The notes below the pieces were generated by a model. The model searched no databases. It saw nothing but the letters and a program-made list of their open reading frames with translations, and was not told where the DNA came from. Below, piece after piece: positions 33,212 through 43,969 of a stretch of DNA of 64,000 nucleotides. The stretch spans positions 186,001-250,000 of the forward strand of contig NZ_QLTT01000005.1 of assembly GCF_003269295.1 (NCBI RefSeq), in the 5' to 3' direction. Source of the DNA: Lentzea atacamensis. GTDB lineage: Bacteria > Actinomycetota > Actinomycetes > Mycobacteriales > Pseudonocardiaceae. Both the position numbers and the translations under genes were made by a program. The first letter of the stretch is position 1; each line of letters starts with the position of its first letter.

Positions 33212-34372
33212 TCAGGCGAGCCGCAGCGCGTCCGGCCCGAGTTCAGCGGGGCTGCGGTGCCCCGACAGCCCGAGCGTCAGGTCGAAGTCCGCGAGCAGGC
33301 TCCGCACCACGTGCTTCACGCCGACCTGCCCGCCGTGCGCCAGCCCGTACGCGTACGGCCGCCCGACCATCACCGCCTTGGCCCCGAGCGCCAACGCCTT
33401 CACGATGTCCGCGCCGGTGCGAATCCCGGAGTCGAAGAGAACGTCGATCTGCTCCCCGACCGCGTCCACGATCGACGGCAGCGCGTCCAACGAGCCGACC
33501 GCACCGTCGACCTGGCGCCCGCCGTGGTTGGACACCACGATTCCGTCCATTCCGGACTCGACCGCCTTGCGCGCGTCGTCCGCGTGCTGGATTCCTTTGA
33601 GGACGATCGGCCCGTCCCAGTGCTCGCGCAGGAAAGCCAGCTGGTCCCACGACTTGTCGGTACCCGTGAACAGCTGCACCCACCGCAGGATCGCCATCGG
33701 CAGGTCGTCCTCCGGCGACTTCTGCAACCCTGCGCGGAAAACGGGGTCGCTGAAGGGAATCGCCGTGCCGACGCCCCGCAGGAACGGCAGATACGCCTGG
33801 TCCAGGTCGTGCGGCCGCCACGCCAGCGTCCACGTGTCGAGCGTGACGACCAGCGCCGTGAACCCGGCCTTGCGCGCCCGGTCCAGCAGCGACGCGCACA
33901 CGTCCGGATCGTTCGGCCAGTACAGCTGGTACCAGCGAGGCCCGTCACCCGACGCCTCGGCGACCTCTTCGATCGTGTGCGAGGACGCCGTCGACAACAC
34001 CATCGGCACCCCCAGCTCAGCCGCCGCCCGCGCGGTGGCCAGCTCGCCGTCCGGGTGCAGGATCGACTGCACGCCAACGGGTGCGAGCATCACGGGCGCG
34101 GGCAGCTCTGTGCCCAGCACCGACACACCGAGGTGCCGCTCGGTCGCGTTGGTCAGCATCCGCGGCACGATCCGCACCCGGTCGAACGCCTCCCGGTTCG
34201 CCCGCACGGTGGCGCCGGAGCCGGCACCTCCCGCCACGTACCAGAACGGCCCCGGCCCCAGCCTGTCGCGCGCGGACTGCTCCAGCGCGTCCGGATCGGT
34301 GGTGAACGGCGGCACCGCGCCGCCGAGCCCCTGCAGGTAGATCTCGTTCTGGTACGCGGCGAATGAGGTCAT
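33212..34372 (-). CDS. Lactate 2-monooxygenase-type FMN alpha-hydroxyacid oxidase
   Basis: 386 aa. The FMN-dependent alpha-hydroxyacid dehydrogenase fold is seen in PFWYVAGGAGSGATVRANREAF, the YQLYWPNDPD strand, the substrate-binding IVVSNHGGRQVDGAVGSLDA with catalytic His, and the C-terminal FDSGIRTGADIVKAL. The residues around WRPHDLDQAYLPFLRG form the longer loop typical of lactate 2-monooxygenase rather than glycolate oxidase, so oxidation of L-lactate or a related hydroxyacid with O2 is expected. It stands alone, followed by a VOC protein. Confidence 0.85.
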   Translation of the reverse strand: MTSFAAYQNEIYLQGLGGAVPPFTTDPDALEQSARDRLGPGPFWYVAGGAGSGATVRANREAFDRVRIVPRMLTNATERHLGVSVLGTELPAPVMLAPVGVQSILHPDGELATARAAAELGVPMVLSTASSHTIEEVAEASGDGPRWYQLYWPNDPDVCASLLDRARKAGFTALVVTLDTWTLAWRPHDLDQAYLPFLRGVGTAIPFSDPVFRAGLQKSPEDDLPMAILRWVQLFTGTDKSWDQLAFLREHWDGPIVLKGIQHADDARKAVESGMDGIVVSNHGGRQVDGAVGSLDALPSIVDAVGEQIDVLFDSGIRTGADIVKALALGAKAVMVGRPYAYGLAHGGQVGVKHVVRSLLADFDLTLGLSGHRSPAELGPDALRLA

Positions 34373-34384
34373 GCTCCTACTCTG

Positions 34385-34756
34385 CTACGAAGCGAGCTGA
34401 ACCAGGAAGAACTCGTTGCCGAACGGGTCGCTGAACCACGTCGCCCGATCGCCCCACGGCATGGTCTCCGGCGCGGCCTTGACCTGCACCCCCTTCTCCT
34501 GGAAGGCCGCGCAGTCGCCGTCGATGTCGTCGGTGATCAGCGAGATGCCGCAGCCCATCGTGAACGACACGTTGGGCGTGTCGGACTGCGACAGCGCGAA
34601 CGCCGTCTGGGCGCCGGGAGGAGCGACGGTCAGCCAGCGCATGCCCGCCTCGTTGCTGTCCTGTCGCTTCTCCCAGCCCAGCACGTCCACGTAGAAGCTC
34701 AGCGCCTCGTCGAGGTCGCGGACGTTGATGGTGGCCGAGTGCACATGAGTGATCAT
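34385..34756 (-). CDS. VOC (glyoxalase/bleomycin resistance-like) family protein
   Basis: 123 aa. There are two beta-alpha-beta-beta-beta modules. The first starts HVHSATINVRDLDEALSFYVDVLGWEK and the second contains MGCGISLITDDIDGDCAAFQ. The C-terminal strand FSDPFGNEFFLVQL carries the Glu that often binds metal in this superfamily. The substrate is unknown; many single-copy members act as binding proteins. It lies 12 bp upstream of, and in the same direction as, the alpha-hydroxyacid oxidase gene, so they are likely an operon. Confidence 0.85.
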   Translation of the reverse strand: MITHVHSATINVRDLDEALSFYVDVLGWEKRQDSNEAGMRWLTVAPPGAQTAFALSQSDTPNVSFTMGCGISLITDDIDGDCAAFQEKGVQVKAAPETMPWGDRATWFSDPFGNEFFLVQLAS

Positions 34757-34766
34757 GCGCAGAACG

Positions 34767-36920
34767 CTAGGCCCGCACCCCCGCCGTCCGCTTCTTCGAA
34801 ACTGCTCGCCTCGGCCAGCGGGACTCCAGCCACATCGCTACGGGCGCCGCGGTGACCACTGTGGACAGCGTCCCCGCGATCAGGCCGATCAGCAACGCCG
34901 TGGCGAAGTTGGCCAGCGAGCCGTCACCCAGGACCAGCAGCGCCGACAGGACGAACAGCACACCGATGCCGGTGTTCACGGTGCGTGGCACGGTTTGCAC
35001 CACCGCGTCGGACACCAGGTCCGGGTACGACGCGGACAGCCGTGAGCCGCGCAGGGAACGCAGGCGGTCGAAGACGACCACGGAGTCGTTCACCGAGTAG
35101 CCGATCACGGTCAGCAGGGCCGCGAGGAACACGCCGTCCGCGGTCTTGCCCATCCACGCGAACACGCCGATGAGCACCAGCACGTCGCTGACCAGCGCGG
35201 CGACCGTGGCGAGGCCCAGGCGCCAGTCGAAGCGCACCGCCAGGTACGCGAGCTGGGCGGCGACGGCGATGGCCAGGCCGATCACGGCGTTGCGGCGCAG
35301 TTCGGACGACAGCGACGGGCCGATCAGCTCGGTGCTCGACTGGCGGGCGCCGTTGTCCACCGCCGAGGACACGATCGTGCCGATGCGGGACGAGTCGGCG
35401 TCGTTGATCGGGCCGGTGCGCAGCGACACCTCGTTGCCGGACGAGGACACGACGACGTCCCCGAAGCCGCCGTCTGCCAGCGCGGTTCGGACGCGGCCGG
35501 GGTCGACGGGGCCGCCCGCGGTGAAGTCGAGCATGCGGCCGCCGGTGAACTCGACGCCCAGGTTCAGGCCGCGCACGAACAGGCCGGCGAACGCCACGAG
35601 CACCAGCACGCCCGCGCTGATCAACCACGCGGAAGGCCGCCGGTACAGCACGACGGACAGCCGCTGCCGCACCCAGCCCAGCGTGTGCAGACCGCTCAGC
35701 CGTGGACGCTTCGACACGAACCGAGTGCCCAGCACCCACAGCACCAGCACACGCGACAGCACGAGGGCGCTGAACATCGAGGCCAGCACACCGATGGTCA
35801 GCGTGACGCCGAAGCCCCGGACCGGGCCCGTGGCCAGCCAGAACAGCAGACCGGCCGCCAGCAGCGTCGTCACGTTCGAGTCGGCGATCGCGCTCAGCGC
35901 CCCGCGGAAGCCGGATTCCGCGGCACGGCGCAGGTTCGGTTTTCGGGCGTACTCCTCGCGTGCCCGTTCGAAGATCAGGACGTTCGCGTCGACCGCCATG
36001 CCGATCGCCAGCACGAAGCCGGCCAGGCCGGGCAACGTCAGGGTCGCGCCGACCGCGAGGAGACCCGCGTAGGCGACACCCGCGTAGCCGGCCAGCGCCA
36101 CGACCGCCAGAACGCCTGCCAGCCGGTACGCGAAGATCAGGAACAACGAGGTCAGGGCGATGCCGATGATCGCGGCCTTGGCGCTGGCGTCGATCGCCTC
36201 GGCGCCCAGGGTGGCGCCGACCGTGCGCTGTTCGATCACCTCGACCGGCACGGGGAGCGCGCCCGAGCGGATGACGAGGGCGAGCTCCTTGGCCTCCGGC
36301 TGGGAGAAGCGGCCGGTGATCGTGGTGGCGCCGCCTGCCTGGCCGGCGCCGCAGGGCGTGTCGGAGCTGACCTCCGGCGACGAGATGGGCTTGCCGTCCA
36401 GCACGAAGGCGATCTGGCGGCCGGGTGTGCCCGGCGGTTCGCAGGCCGCCTCGCCGGTGACCTTCTGCCACTTCGACGGGGCTTCGCCCTGGAACTGGAT
36501 GTTCACGACGAAGCCCGCGCCCTGCTGGTTGCGGACAGCGGATGCGTCGGAGATGCCTTCGCCGGTCATGACGGTCTGGCCGTTGCGCTGAACGAGCAGC
36601 TGCGCGGTGCGGCCGAGAACCTTCACCGCTTCTTCCGGGTCCTGGACGCCGGGGAGTTCGACGACGATGCGGTTCTCGCCGGAGCGGGCGATGACCGGTT
36701 CGGCGACGCCGAGTGCGTCGACACGGCGGCGCAGGACCTCCAGAGATCGGTCGGCCGCGTCGGAGTCGCCCTTGGCCTCGAGGATGATCTGGGTGCCGCC
36801 GCGCAGGTCGAGGCCCAGGCGGGGATCGGTGGTGAGCAGGAGAAAAGCGGATGCGACGAGGACCCCGAGCGCTATCAGACCGCGCACGAGGAGACCCCGC
36901 CGCGCGTTGTCGCGCGACAT
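34767..36920 (-). CDS. Fused SecDF protein-export subunit
   Basis: 717 aa. It joins SecD-like and SecF-like halves. The first half has the DLRGGTQIILEAKGD signature, the VAEPVIARSGENRIVVELPG P1 head and a six-helix channel with LAIGMAVDANVLIFERAREE. The second half has LGVEFTGGRMLDF and IGYSVNDSVVVFDRLRSLRG. SecDF uses the proton gradient to pull exported proteins across the membrane. Actinomycetes normally encode separate secD and secF next to yajC, so a fused copy away from that locus is probably a second paralogue. The small gene and TPR gene upstream are in the same direction. Confidence 0.9.
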   Translation of the reverse strand: MSRDNARRGLLVRGLIALGVLVASAFLLLTTDPRLGLDLRGGTQIILEAKGDSDAADRSLEVLRRRVDALGVAEPVIARSGENRIVVELPGVQDPEEAVKVLGRTAQLLVQRNGQTVMTGEGISDASAVRNQQGAGFVVNIQFQGEAPSKWQKVTGEAACEPPGTPGRQIAFVLDGKPISSPEVSSDTPCGAGQAGGATTITGRFSQPEAKELALVIRSGALPVPVEVIEQRTVGATLGAEAIDASAKAAIIGIALTSLFLIFAYRLAGVLAVVALAGYAGVAYAGLLAVGATLTLPGLAGFVLAIGMAVDANVLIFERAREEYARKPNLRRAAESGFRGALSAIADSNVTTLLAAGLLFWLATGPVRGFGVTLTIGVLASMFSALVLSRVLVLWVLGTRFVSKRPRLSGLHTLGWVRQRLSVVLYRRPSAWLISAGVLVLVAFAGLFVRGLNLGVEFTGGRMLDFTAGGPVDPGRVRTALADGGFGDVVVSSSGNEVSLRTGPINDADSSRIGTIVSSAVDNGARQSSTELIGPSLSSELRRNAVIGLAIAVAAQLAYLAVRFDWRLGLATVAALVSDVLVLIGVFAWMGKTADGVFLAALLTVIGYSVNDSVVVFDRLRSLRGSRLSASYPDLVSDAVVQTVPRTVNTGIGVLFVLSALLVLGDGSLANFATALLIGLIAGTLSTVVTAAPVAMWLESRWPRRAVSKKRTAGVRA

Positions 36921-36965
36921 GGGTGGTTGAAGCCTTCCGGGAAAGTGGTTGCTGAGAAACGGGTT

Positions 36966-37292
36966 TCAGCGACCGGAAGGCGGCGAGCGGTCCCGCTGCG
37001 GGGACCAACGGATGCCGTCGGGCGTGCGGTGCACGCGCCGGACGAAGGAGACGACGAAACGGACGGGCAGCGAGGGCTTCGCGACCGGCGGCACGTCCAT
37101 CGGCAGCTGGGCCTGCGGCACCTGGGCCGCGTGGTGGTTGTGCGGCTTGGGCGCGGCGCCGGGCAGGTTCGCGAAGTCGTGGGCGTGCCGGACGACGGAA
37201 CCGGAAGAGGGCGTGGGCTCGGCGGGCGCGGCGACGATGAACAGCTGCCCGAGGAACAGCAGAACCGCGAGCGCGACCGCGTTGCGACGCAT
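36966..37292 (-). CDS. Small exported or membrane-anchored His/Pro-rich protein
   Basis: 108 aa from ATG 37292, which overlaps the stop of the TPR gene (ATGA). The N-terminal hydrophobic segment RNAVALAVLLFLGQLFIVAAP acts as signal or anchor. The rest is His/Pro-rich (KPHNHHAAQVPQAQLP) and basic near the end. No family is recognised. The overlap with the TPR gene and the position 45 bp before secDF suggest one operon for envelope proteins. Confidence 0.65.
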   Translation of the reverse strand: MRRNAVALAVLLFLGQLFIVAAPAEPTPSSGSVVRHAHDFANLPGAAPKPHNHHAAQVPQAQLPMDVPPVAKPSLPVRFVVSFVRRVHRTPDGIRWSPQRDRSPPSGR

Positions 37293-38245
37293 CACCGCTT
37301 CCTGCCTCCCCCGACGTACACGAGCGCTCCCCCCACGACAGCGCACAACCAGGAAAGCACAAGTGGCTGCATCGTGGTGGCCCCGAACAGCAACGCGACC
37401 GTCCACGCGGTCAGGATCACCACGGAGGCGGCGAGCAGCGACACCGTCACGGCGAGCTTGCGCAGGCCGAAGAGCAGCTTGAACGGGCGCAGCCGCAGCG
37501 CCACGACAACACAGCACAACACCAGCGCGCCGGTGAAGAAGCCCAGGTAGGGCGTCGGCCGCGGCATACCGGCTACCAGCGCCAGCAGCCCGCCGCCGAC
37601 CAGCAGCATCGCCAGCATGCGCAGCGCACGCCACACCTGGACCTTGTTCAGCTGCATCGGCGCGGGAGGCTTCGCGGCACGGCGCCGTTGCACGGTCGCG
37701 AGGTTGGCCTTGGAGTCCGCGTCGGACGGGTCGAGCTTGATCGCCGTGCGGTAGGCGTGCTCGGCGGTGCCCCAGTCGCGCATGCGCAGGGCCGCGTCGC
37801 CGAGCACCTGGAACGCCCGTGCCTCGGTGGGCGCGAGCTGCGAGGCGTGCAGGGCCGAGTCGAACGCCTCGACACCACCGTCCGGCAGGTCCGCGAGCAC
37901 CTCGGCCAGCACGACGTAGCAGCGCCAGTCACCGGGCTTGCGGCGCACGGACTCCCGCGCCGCGACGGCGGCCTCCTGGTGCCGGCCGAGGTCGCTCAAC
38001 GCCAGCGCCGCCAGCCGCTGCGGCCACGCCGGTTCGCCGTCGAGGATCATCGCCCGCTTGGCCGAGTCGAGCGCCTGGTCCGCCTCACCGAGGTCGAGGT
38101 GGGCGGCAGCGAGCCGGCACCACGCCTCGGAGTGCCGAGGGTTCGCCGCCACCAGGGGCCGCAGCAGGTCGATCGCCTGCCGCGGTTTCCCCGAGGCGGT
38201 GAGCTCGGCGGCGCGCAGCAGCACCGCGTTCATCGGCTCGGACAC
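37292..38245 (-). CDS. TPR protein with C-terminal membrane domain
   Basis: 317 aa. The N-terminal half has TPR units (for example AWCRLAAAHLDLGEADQALD, AFQVLGDAALRMRDWGTAEH, KLDPSDADSKANLATV). The C-terminal half has four hydrophobic segments (ALRMLAMLLVGGGLLALVAG and later), placing the repeats on the cytoplasmic side. Such proteins act as assembly or interaction platforms. The function is unknown. It is the first gene of the run with the His/Pro-rich protein and fused SecDF. Confidence 0.8.
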   Translation of the reverse strand: MSEPMNAVLLRAAELTASGKPRQAIDLLRPLVAANPRHSEAWCRLAAAHLDLGEADQALDSAKRAMILDGEPAWPQRLAALALSDLGRHQEAAVAARESVRRKPGDWRCYVVLAEVLADLPDGGVEAFDSALHASQLAPTEARAFQVLGDAALRMRDWGTAEHAYRTAIKLDPSDADSKANLATVQRRRAAKPPAPMQLNKVQVWRALRMLAMLLVGGGLLALVAGMPRPTPYLGFFTGALVLCCVVVALRLRPFKLLFGLRKLAVTVSLLAASVVILTAWTVALLFGATTMQPLVLSWLCAVVGGALVYVGGGRKR

Positions 38246-38290
38246 GCCGCACAGTGTGACAGCGCGCCCCCTGCCCCCGAACGGGTGACC

Positions 38291-39757
<1,467 letters not shown>

Positions 39758-39764
39758 TCACCGG

Positions 39765-39781
39765 GGCCTTGCCGCAAGACC
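39765..39781. promoter_or_regulatory. Rifamycin-associated element (RAE)-like inverted repeat
   Basis: GGCCTTGCCGCAAGACC (complement GGTCTTGCGGCAAGGCC) is an inverted repeat around CTTGC-c-GCAAG, 59 bp before rox. It resembles the RAE motif described upstream of rifamycin-inactivating genes in actinomycetes. I am comparing with that consensus from memory, so an exact comparison is needed. Confidence 0.55.
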
Positions 39782-39892
39782 GGGGGTGCGCTATACCTTA
39801 AAGAGGGCAGGGAGAACATCCCCGCCTTTTCGCGTTTCCGGGGACGTTCCACGACCGAATCGCACCGCAGCCCACCGGTCGCGCCAAGTTGA

Positions 39893-40990
39893 GTGCAGCA
39901 GGCTCAACTTCGGCACGAGCGCGATGTACCTGGTCGCCGGGATCTGGGTGAAGACGCTGACCGGCAGCGACGCCCTCGCCACTGTCGCGATCCTGTGCGT
40001 GTACGCGCCGGGCGTGCTGTCGCCGTGGATCGGCAGGATCGCCGACGCCTGCTGCTGATCTGCACCAACCTCGCGATGGTCCCGGTACTCGCGGTGCTGT
40101 TCTTCACCGACGACGTCCGGGTGATCTTCACGGTTCTGCTGGTCTACGGCGTGAAGGCGGTGCTGGTCAGCGCGGCGGAACCGGCGTTGCTCGTGGCGAT
40201 GCTCCCGCAGGACCAGCTCGCCAGGGTCAACGGGCTGCGCATGTCACTGCAAGAAGGCATGAAGCTCGTGGCACCACTCGCGGGCGCGGCCCTGTTCGCC
40301 GCGTACGGCGCGTGGCCGGTCGTCGCGATCGACGCGCTGTCGTTCCTGCTCGCCGCGGCGGCCACCAGCATGATCAGAGTCGACGAACCACCGCCCGCAC
40401 CGCGCGAAGCACCGAGCTGGCCGCATCTCAACGCGCTGACCTGGCCCATCCTCGGCGCCACCACAGCGTTGTTCGCAGGCTCACTGCACTCCGCGGCGTC
40501 GTTCGCGCTGGTCGAGAAGGGTCTGCACGATGGACCGGAGTTCCTCGGAGTGTTGTCCGCGGTCCAAGGCGCCGGATCGGTCCTCGCAGGCCTGACGGGG
40601 AAACGCGCGAACGTCACGGCCGGACTCGTGCTCATCGCGGTCGCGGCGCTGGCCAGGACGACGGCTTGGCTCCCCGCGGTGCTCGTGGCCGGGTTCGTGC
40701 ACGGCATCGGGCTCGCCTGGGCCGTGATCGCGGTCGCCACCCTGGTCCAGCAACGCACACCGGCCGGCGCCATCGGCAGGGTCAGCGCGACCGCCATGAG
40801 CATCGTGTTCGGTGCCGCACCCCTGGGACTCGCAGCGGGCGCGGCACTCGTCGCGAACATCAGTTTCGAAGCGATCTACGTGATCATCGCCGTCATCACC
40901 GCCGCCGCCGCGATGTGGGTGCGCGGGAGCCGGGCGCGTCGCTTCACCACGCGCCAGGCCCCCGCGCGAGCGGCCGGCCAGATGGAGTGA
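39893..40990 (+). pseudogene. Frameshifted MFS transporter
   Basis: From about 39900, one frame reads LNFGTSAMYLVAGIWVKTL and on to VLSPWIGRIADACC, ending at TGA 40056-40058. The continuation CTNLAMVPVLAVLFF and everything after lies in another frame up to 40990. Typical MFS members have a basic ADRxRRRPLL loop here, so about 11-14 bases appear lost. No good start codon precedes the first part either. The remaining helices (to residue about 365) are intact. Its position beside rox suggests a former drug-efflux partner. Confidence 0.75.
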
Positions 40991-42841
40991 TCAGCCGCAC
41001 GTCGTGGTGGTCGGCGGCACCTGGCAGAGCCTGGCCGCGTAACCGCCGTTCCGAGCCACGGGCACCGTCAGCGAGTCTCCCGCCGAAACCCGTTTGGTGT
41101 CGAACGTGATCTTGCCCGTCGGACCGTCGTGGTACAGCTCGACCAGCCAGGAGCCGGAGCCGAGGAATCCCGTGCCGATCGAGAGGTCACGTGGATCGCC
41201 CGCCACACCGGCACCCAGGAACCAGGTCGAACCGAGCCGCCTGGCGAGCACGGCCAGCCTGCCGGGATCCCCCGCCACGAGCCGGGTCTCGTCCCACGCG
41301 GCGGGAACCGTGCGCAGGAACTGCTCGGCCACCGGGTACGCGGCGTAGCTGGAGATCTTGTCCGCGAAATGCTGGACACCGGACTCGTAGAGCATCCCCA
41401 GCGCCAGCTCGGCCGCATCGGAGTTCGGTCGCACGCCGGAGAACGTCACCGGGGTGAAGTCCATCGGCCCGGTCAGGTTCCTGGTGAACGGCAACGTCAG
41501 GTAGTGCTCGATCGGGAACGGCTCCCGGCCGGGACGCGGTTTCGTGCCCTCCGCACCCTTCACCGCCTCCACCGTCAGCACGTGCGGCCAGGTCCGCTCG
41601 ACCCCGCGCGGGATCGGCGCACCGTGGAAGTTCAGCATCAACCGGTGCTTGGCGGCCGCCGCGTACACGGCGTCGTACCAGCGCATGCGGTCCTGCCCGT
41701 CGGACTCGACGAAGTCGATCTTCAGACCGACCGCGCCCCACGAGCGGTACTGGGCGAAGAGCCGCTCTCGTTCGCTGTCGGTGTCGATGGTCTGCCACCG
41801 CACCCACAACCACGTCTCGACACCACGCGCCTTCGAGTACGAGATCAGCTCGGGAATCCAGTCGGCGCTCCAGCCGGAGTCGACGAGGTTGTACCGGTAG
41901 CCCTGCTTCGCCGCGTAGTCCGCGTACTGCTTCTGCAGAGCGAGGTTTCCCGTGCCGTCGCCCCACCACGACCACACCGCCGTGCCGGGCCTGATCCACG
42001 AGGTGTCGGCGATCTTCGACGGCGGTGCGAGCGACGTGATCAGCGAACTCTCGACCAGCGAGGACAGCGAGCCGACTCCCAGCACCCGCCACGGCGTGGC
42101 GAGCGGGCCAGCCGAGGTCTCCGCGGGGTCGGGCAGAACGAGCCGATAGCGAGAACCGTCGAAGACGACCCGTGATCCGCCGTAGCGGCCGTCGACATCG
42201 GATTCCGCGAGCAGCAACCACGAGCCCGAGACGTTGAACAGCGCCGGATACCCGTACTCGACGCCCTTCTCAGCCACGCGGACGTGCGCGGACTCGTAGT
42301 CGCCGCGCCCGTTGTCGTACGGCAACAGGAACTTCTCGGCGGAGGAAGGCACTGCGAACTCGGACGCCTCACCGAGCACGGTCGCCCACTTGCCCGACGG
42401 CAGGACGTACCTGTACGCCACGCCTTCCGCGGACGTGCGCACCACGACGTCCAGCCGTTCGGCCAAGCGCTGGAAGTGGAACGTCGTCTCCGTACCGACG
42501 TAGGTGTGCTCACGTTTCTTGCCGGACACCGTCGTGTACGAGTCCTGAACGAGCCGCGACGCCGACCCCACGAACTTCAGCCCCGACGTGAGGTCGGCGT
42601 CGGCGGTGCGGATGCCCAGCGCGGACGGCTCCAGCACCGTGGTGCCGCCGTGCCGGACCGAGAGGCTCAACTTCCCCTGGTCGAGCCGTACAAGTGCTTC
42701 TGGCGCAACGGATTGCGCCCCGATAGGCGCGGTGACGCGCCATTCCCCGGATTCGGCGATGGCGGGAGTCGTGCCGACCAGTGCGCCGGTGGCGGCCGCA
42801 CACGCCGCCGCCAGCACCACCGATCTGTTGCGAAGCCCCAT
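40991..42841 (-). CDS. Secreted GH97-family glycosidase
   Basis: 616 aa from ATG 42841 (AGGGAG upstream; GTG 42850 is in frame but less likely). The signal peptide ends GTTPAIAES. The N-terminal beta-sandwich and the central barrel match GH97. The landmarks are WWGDGTGN, GYRYNLVDSGWSADWIPEL, VGLKIDFVESDGQ, LMLNFHGAPIPRGVERTWPH and the catalytic-region EAVKGAEG. The C-terminal beta domain has CQVPPTTTTCG. GH97 contains inverting alpha-glucosidases and retaining alpha-galactosidases. The Asp in KIDFVESDG is suggestive of the retaining type, but this is not certain. A LacI-type box lies just upstream. Confidence 0.88.
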   Translation of the reverse strand: MGLRNRSVVLAAACAAATGALVGTTPAIAESGEWRVTAPIGAQSVAPEALVRLDQGKLSLSVRHGGTTVLEPSALGIRTADADLTSGLKFVGSASRLVQDSYTTVSGKKREHTYVGTETTFHFQRLAERLDVVVRTSAEGVAYRYVLPSGKWATVLGEASEFAVPSSAEKFLLPYDNGRGDYESAHVRVAEKGVEYGYPALFNVSGSWLLLAESDVDGRYGGSRVVFDGSRYRLVLPDPAETSAGPLATPWRVLGVGSLSSLVESSLITSLAPPSKIADTSWIRPGTAVWSWWGDGTGNLALQKQYADYAAKQGYRYNLVDSGWSADWIPELISYSKARGVETWLWVRWQTIDTDSERERLFAQYRSWGAVGLKIDFVESDGQDRMRWYDAVYAAAAKHRLMLNFHGAPIPRGVERTWPHVLTVEAVKGAEGTKPRPGREPFPIEHYLTLPFTRNLTGPMDFTPVTFSGVRPNSDAAELALGMLYESGVQHFADKISSYAAYPVAEQFLRTVPAAWDETRLVAGDPGRLAVLARRLGSTWFLGAGVAGDPRDLSIGTGFLGSGSWLVELYHDGPTGKITFDTKRVSAGDSLTVPVARNGGYAARLCQVPPTTTTCG

Positions 42842-42889
42842 GCGTGTCACTCCCTACAGCGTGGCGGCGGTAGGTGGACAGGATTGGGA

Positions 42890-42897
42890 AAGCGCTT
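42890..42897. promoter_or_regulatory. LacI-family operator core before the GH97 gene
   Basis: AAGCGCTT within GGGAAAGCGCTTACC is a perfect 8-bp core of the kind bound by LacI-family sugar repressors (central CG). It lies 49 bp before the GH97 start and also beside the 3' end of the Nudix gene. Confidence 0.5.
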
Positions 42898-42903
42898 ACC
42901 AGA

Positions 42904-43296
42904 CTAGGCCAGCAGCCCTGCTTCGTGTAGATGAGCGAAGATGATTCGATCGACCGGCGAGATCCGGTCCGCGTCGGCGGTGGTGAGCCACGCGAGTTCC
43001 TCGATCTCGCTTGCCGCCACCAGCTCTCCCGCGAACGAGGCGGTGTAGCAGGTCATTCGCACGATCACCCCTGACGAGTGGCCGTGCGCCTGCGCCTCGA
43101 ACGTCCCGATGTGCTTCGCCGACGCCGCGTCGATCTCGACGGTCAGCTCCTCGCGGATCTCGCGCACGAGCGTCTCGACGTCGGACTCCCCCGGTTCCCG
43201 TTTCCCGCCGGGGAGGTAGTACGTGTCCTTGCCGGCCGATCGGGTGCCCAGCACCCTGCCGTCCTTCAGATGGATCCAGGCGATCTTGTCGATCAT
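42904..43296 (-). CDS. Nudix hydrolase
   Basis: 130 aa. The Nudix box GGKREPGESDVETLVREIRE-EL fits GX5EX7REUXEEXGU except that the last Gly is replaced by Thr. The strand IAWIHLKDGRVLGTRSAG precedes it. It hydrolyses a nucleoside diphosphate linked to another group, and the substrate is not predictable. It stands between the GH97 and azoreductase genes, all on the same strand, and probably has its own promoter. Confidence 0.88.
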   Translation of the reverse strand: MIDKIAWIHLKDGRVLGTRSAGKDTYYLPGGKREPGESDVETLVREIREELTVEIDAASAKHIGTFEAQAHGHSSGVIVRMTCYTASFAGELVAASEIEELAWLTTADADRISPVDRIIFAHLHEAGLLA

Positions 43297-43305
43297 GCCG
43301 CCAGG

Positions 43306-43887
43306 CTAGGCGGACGCGAGCTCCTCCACCACGCGGTGCGCGTCGGCGAGCGACTCGACCGCGAGCTCGCGGAACTGGTGCAGCTGCGGGTTGACGTCGG
43401 CCATCGTGAGCTCGGCGTGCACGAACTCCAGGTTCTGGTCGAGCCCGATCATCGACAGCACCGCCCGCAGGTACGGCTCCTGGAAGTCGAAGCCCGCGCG
43501 CGGCGTGCCCGGCTTGTAGGAACCACCCCGCGCGGTCACCACGACGACGCGCTTGCCGCCCAGTTCGAACGTGCCGTCCTCACGCGGGAAGAACTCCACG
43601 CCCGCGACCTGGTCGATCCACGCCTTCAGCGTCGACGGGATCGAGAAGTTGTACATCGGCGCACCGATGAGGATCACGTCGGCGGCCCTGACCTCGGCGA
43701 CGAGGTCCGCCTTGATGTCGTGCTGAGTGCCGTCCACGTGCGGGACCGGTGCCGCGTTGAGGTCCCGGTAGACGTAACCGCCGCCCGGGTTCGCGGACCG
43801 CCAGACCTCGGCGAACGCGCCGGTGATCTCACGGGTCACGGAGCCCTCGTGGCGGATGCTCGAGTCGATGTGAAGCAGATTGGTCAT
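43306..43887 (-). CDS. FMN-dependent NADH-azoreductase/quinone reductase
   Basis: 193 aa from ATG 43887. It is a flavodoxin-like fold with LLHIDSSIRHEGSVTREITGAF at the start, APMYNFSIPSTLKAWIDQVAG around the flavin, and VVVVTARGGSYKPGTPRAGFD, all typical of AzoR/AcpD. It reduces quinones and azo compounds by two electrons. It is divergent from a MarR repressor, with a perfect operator between them. Such pairs are usually induced by quinone or electrophile stress. Confidence 0.9.
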   Translation of the reverse strand: MTNLLHIDSSIRHEGSVTREITGAFAEVWRSANPGGGYVYRDLNAAPVPHVDGTQHDIKADLVAEVRAADVILIGAPMYNFSIPSTLKAWIDQVAGVEFFPREDGTFELGGKRVVVVTARGGSYKPGTPRAGFDFQEPYLRAVLSMIGLDQNLEFVHAELTMADVNPQLHQFRELAVESLADAHRVVEELASA

Positions 43888-43919
43888 ACTCAGAACATAC
43901 GAGCGAAGAACGTCCGAGT

Positions 43920-43947
43920 CAAGATGTTCTGATCCGAGAACATCTTG
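43920..43947. promoter_or_regulatory. MarR operator between azoreductase and marR genes
   Basis: CAAGATGTTCT-GATCCG-AGAACATCTTG is a perfect inverted repeat with 11-bp arms and a 6-bp spacer, and a further AGAACAT half-site lies at 43892-43898. It is well placed to control both divergent genes. Confidence 0.75.
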
Positions 43948-43969
43948 CCCGGGATGTAGGATGGACCAC

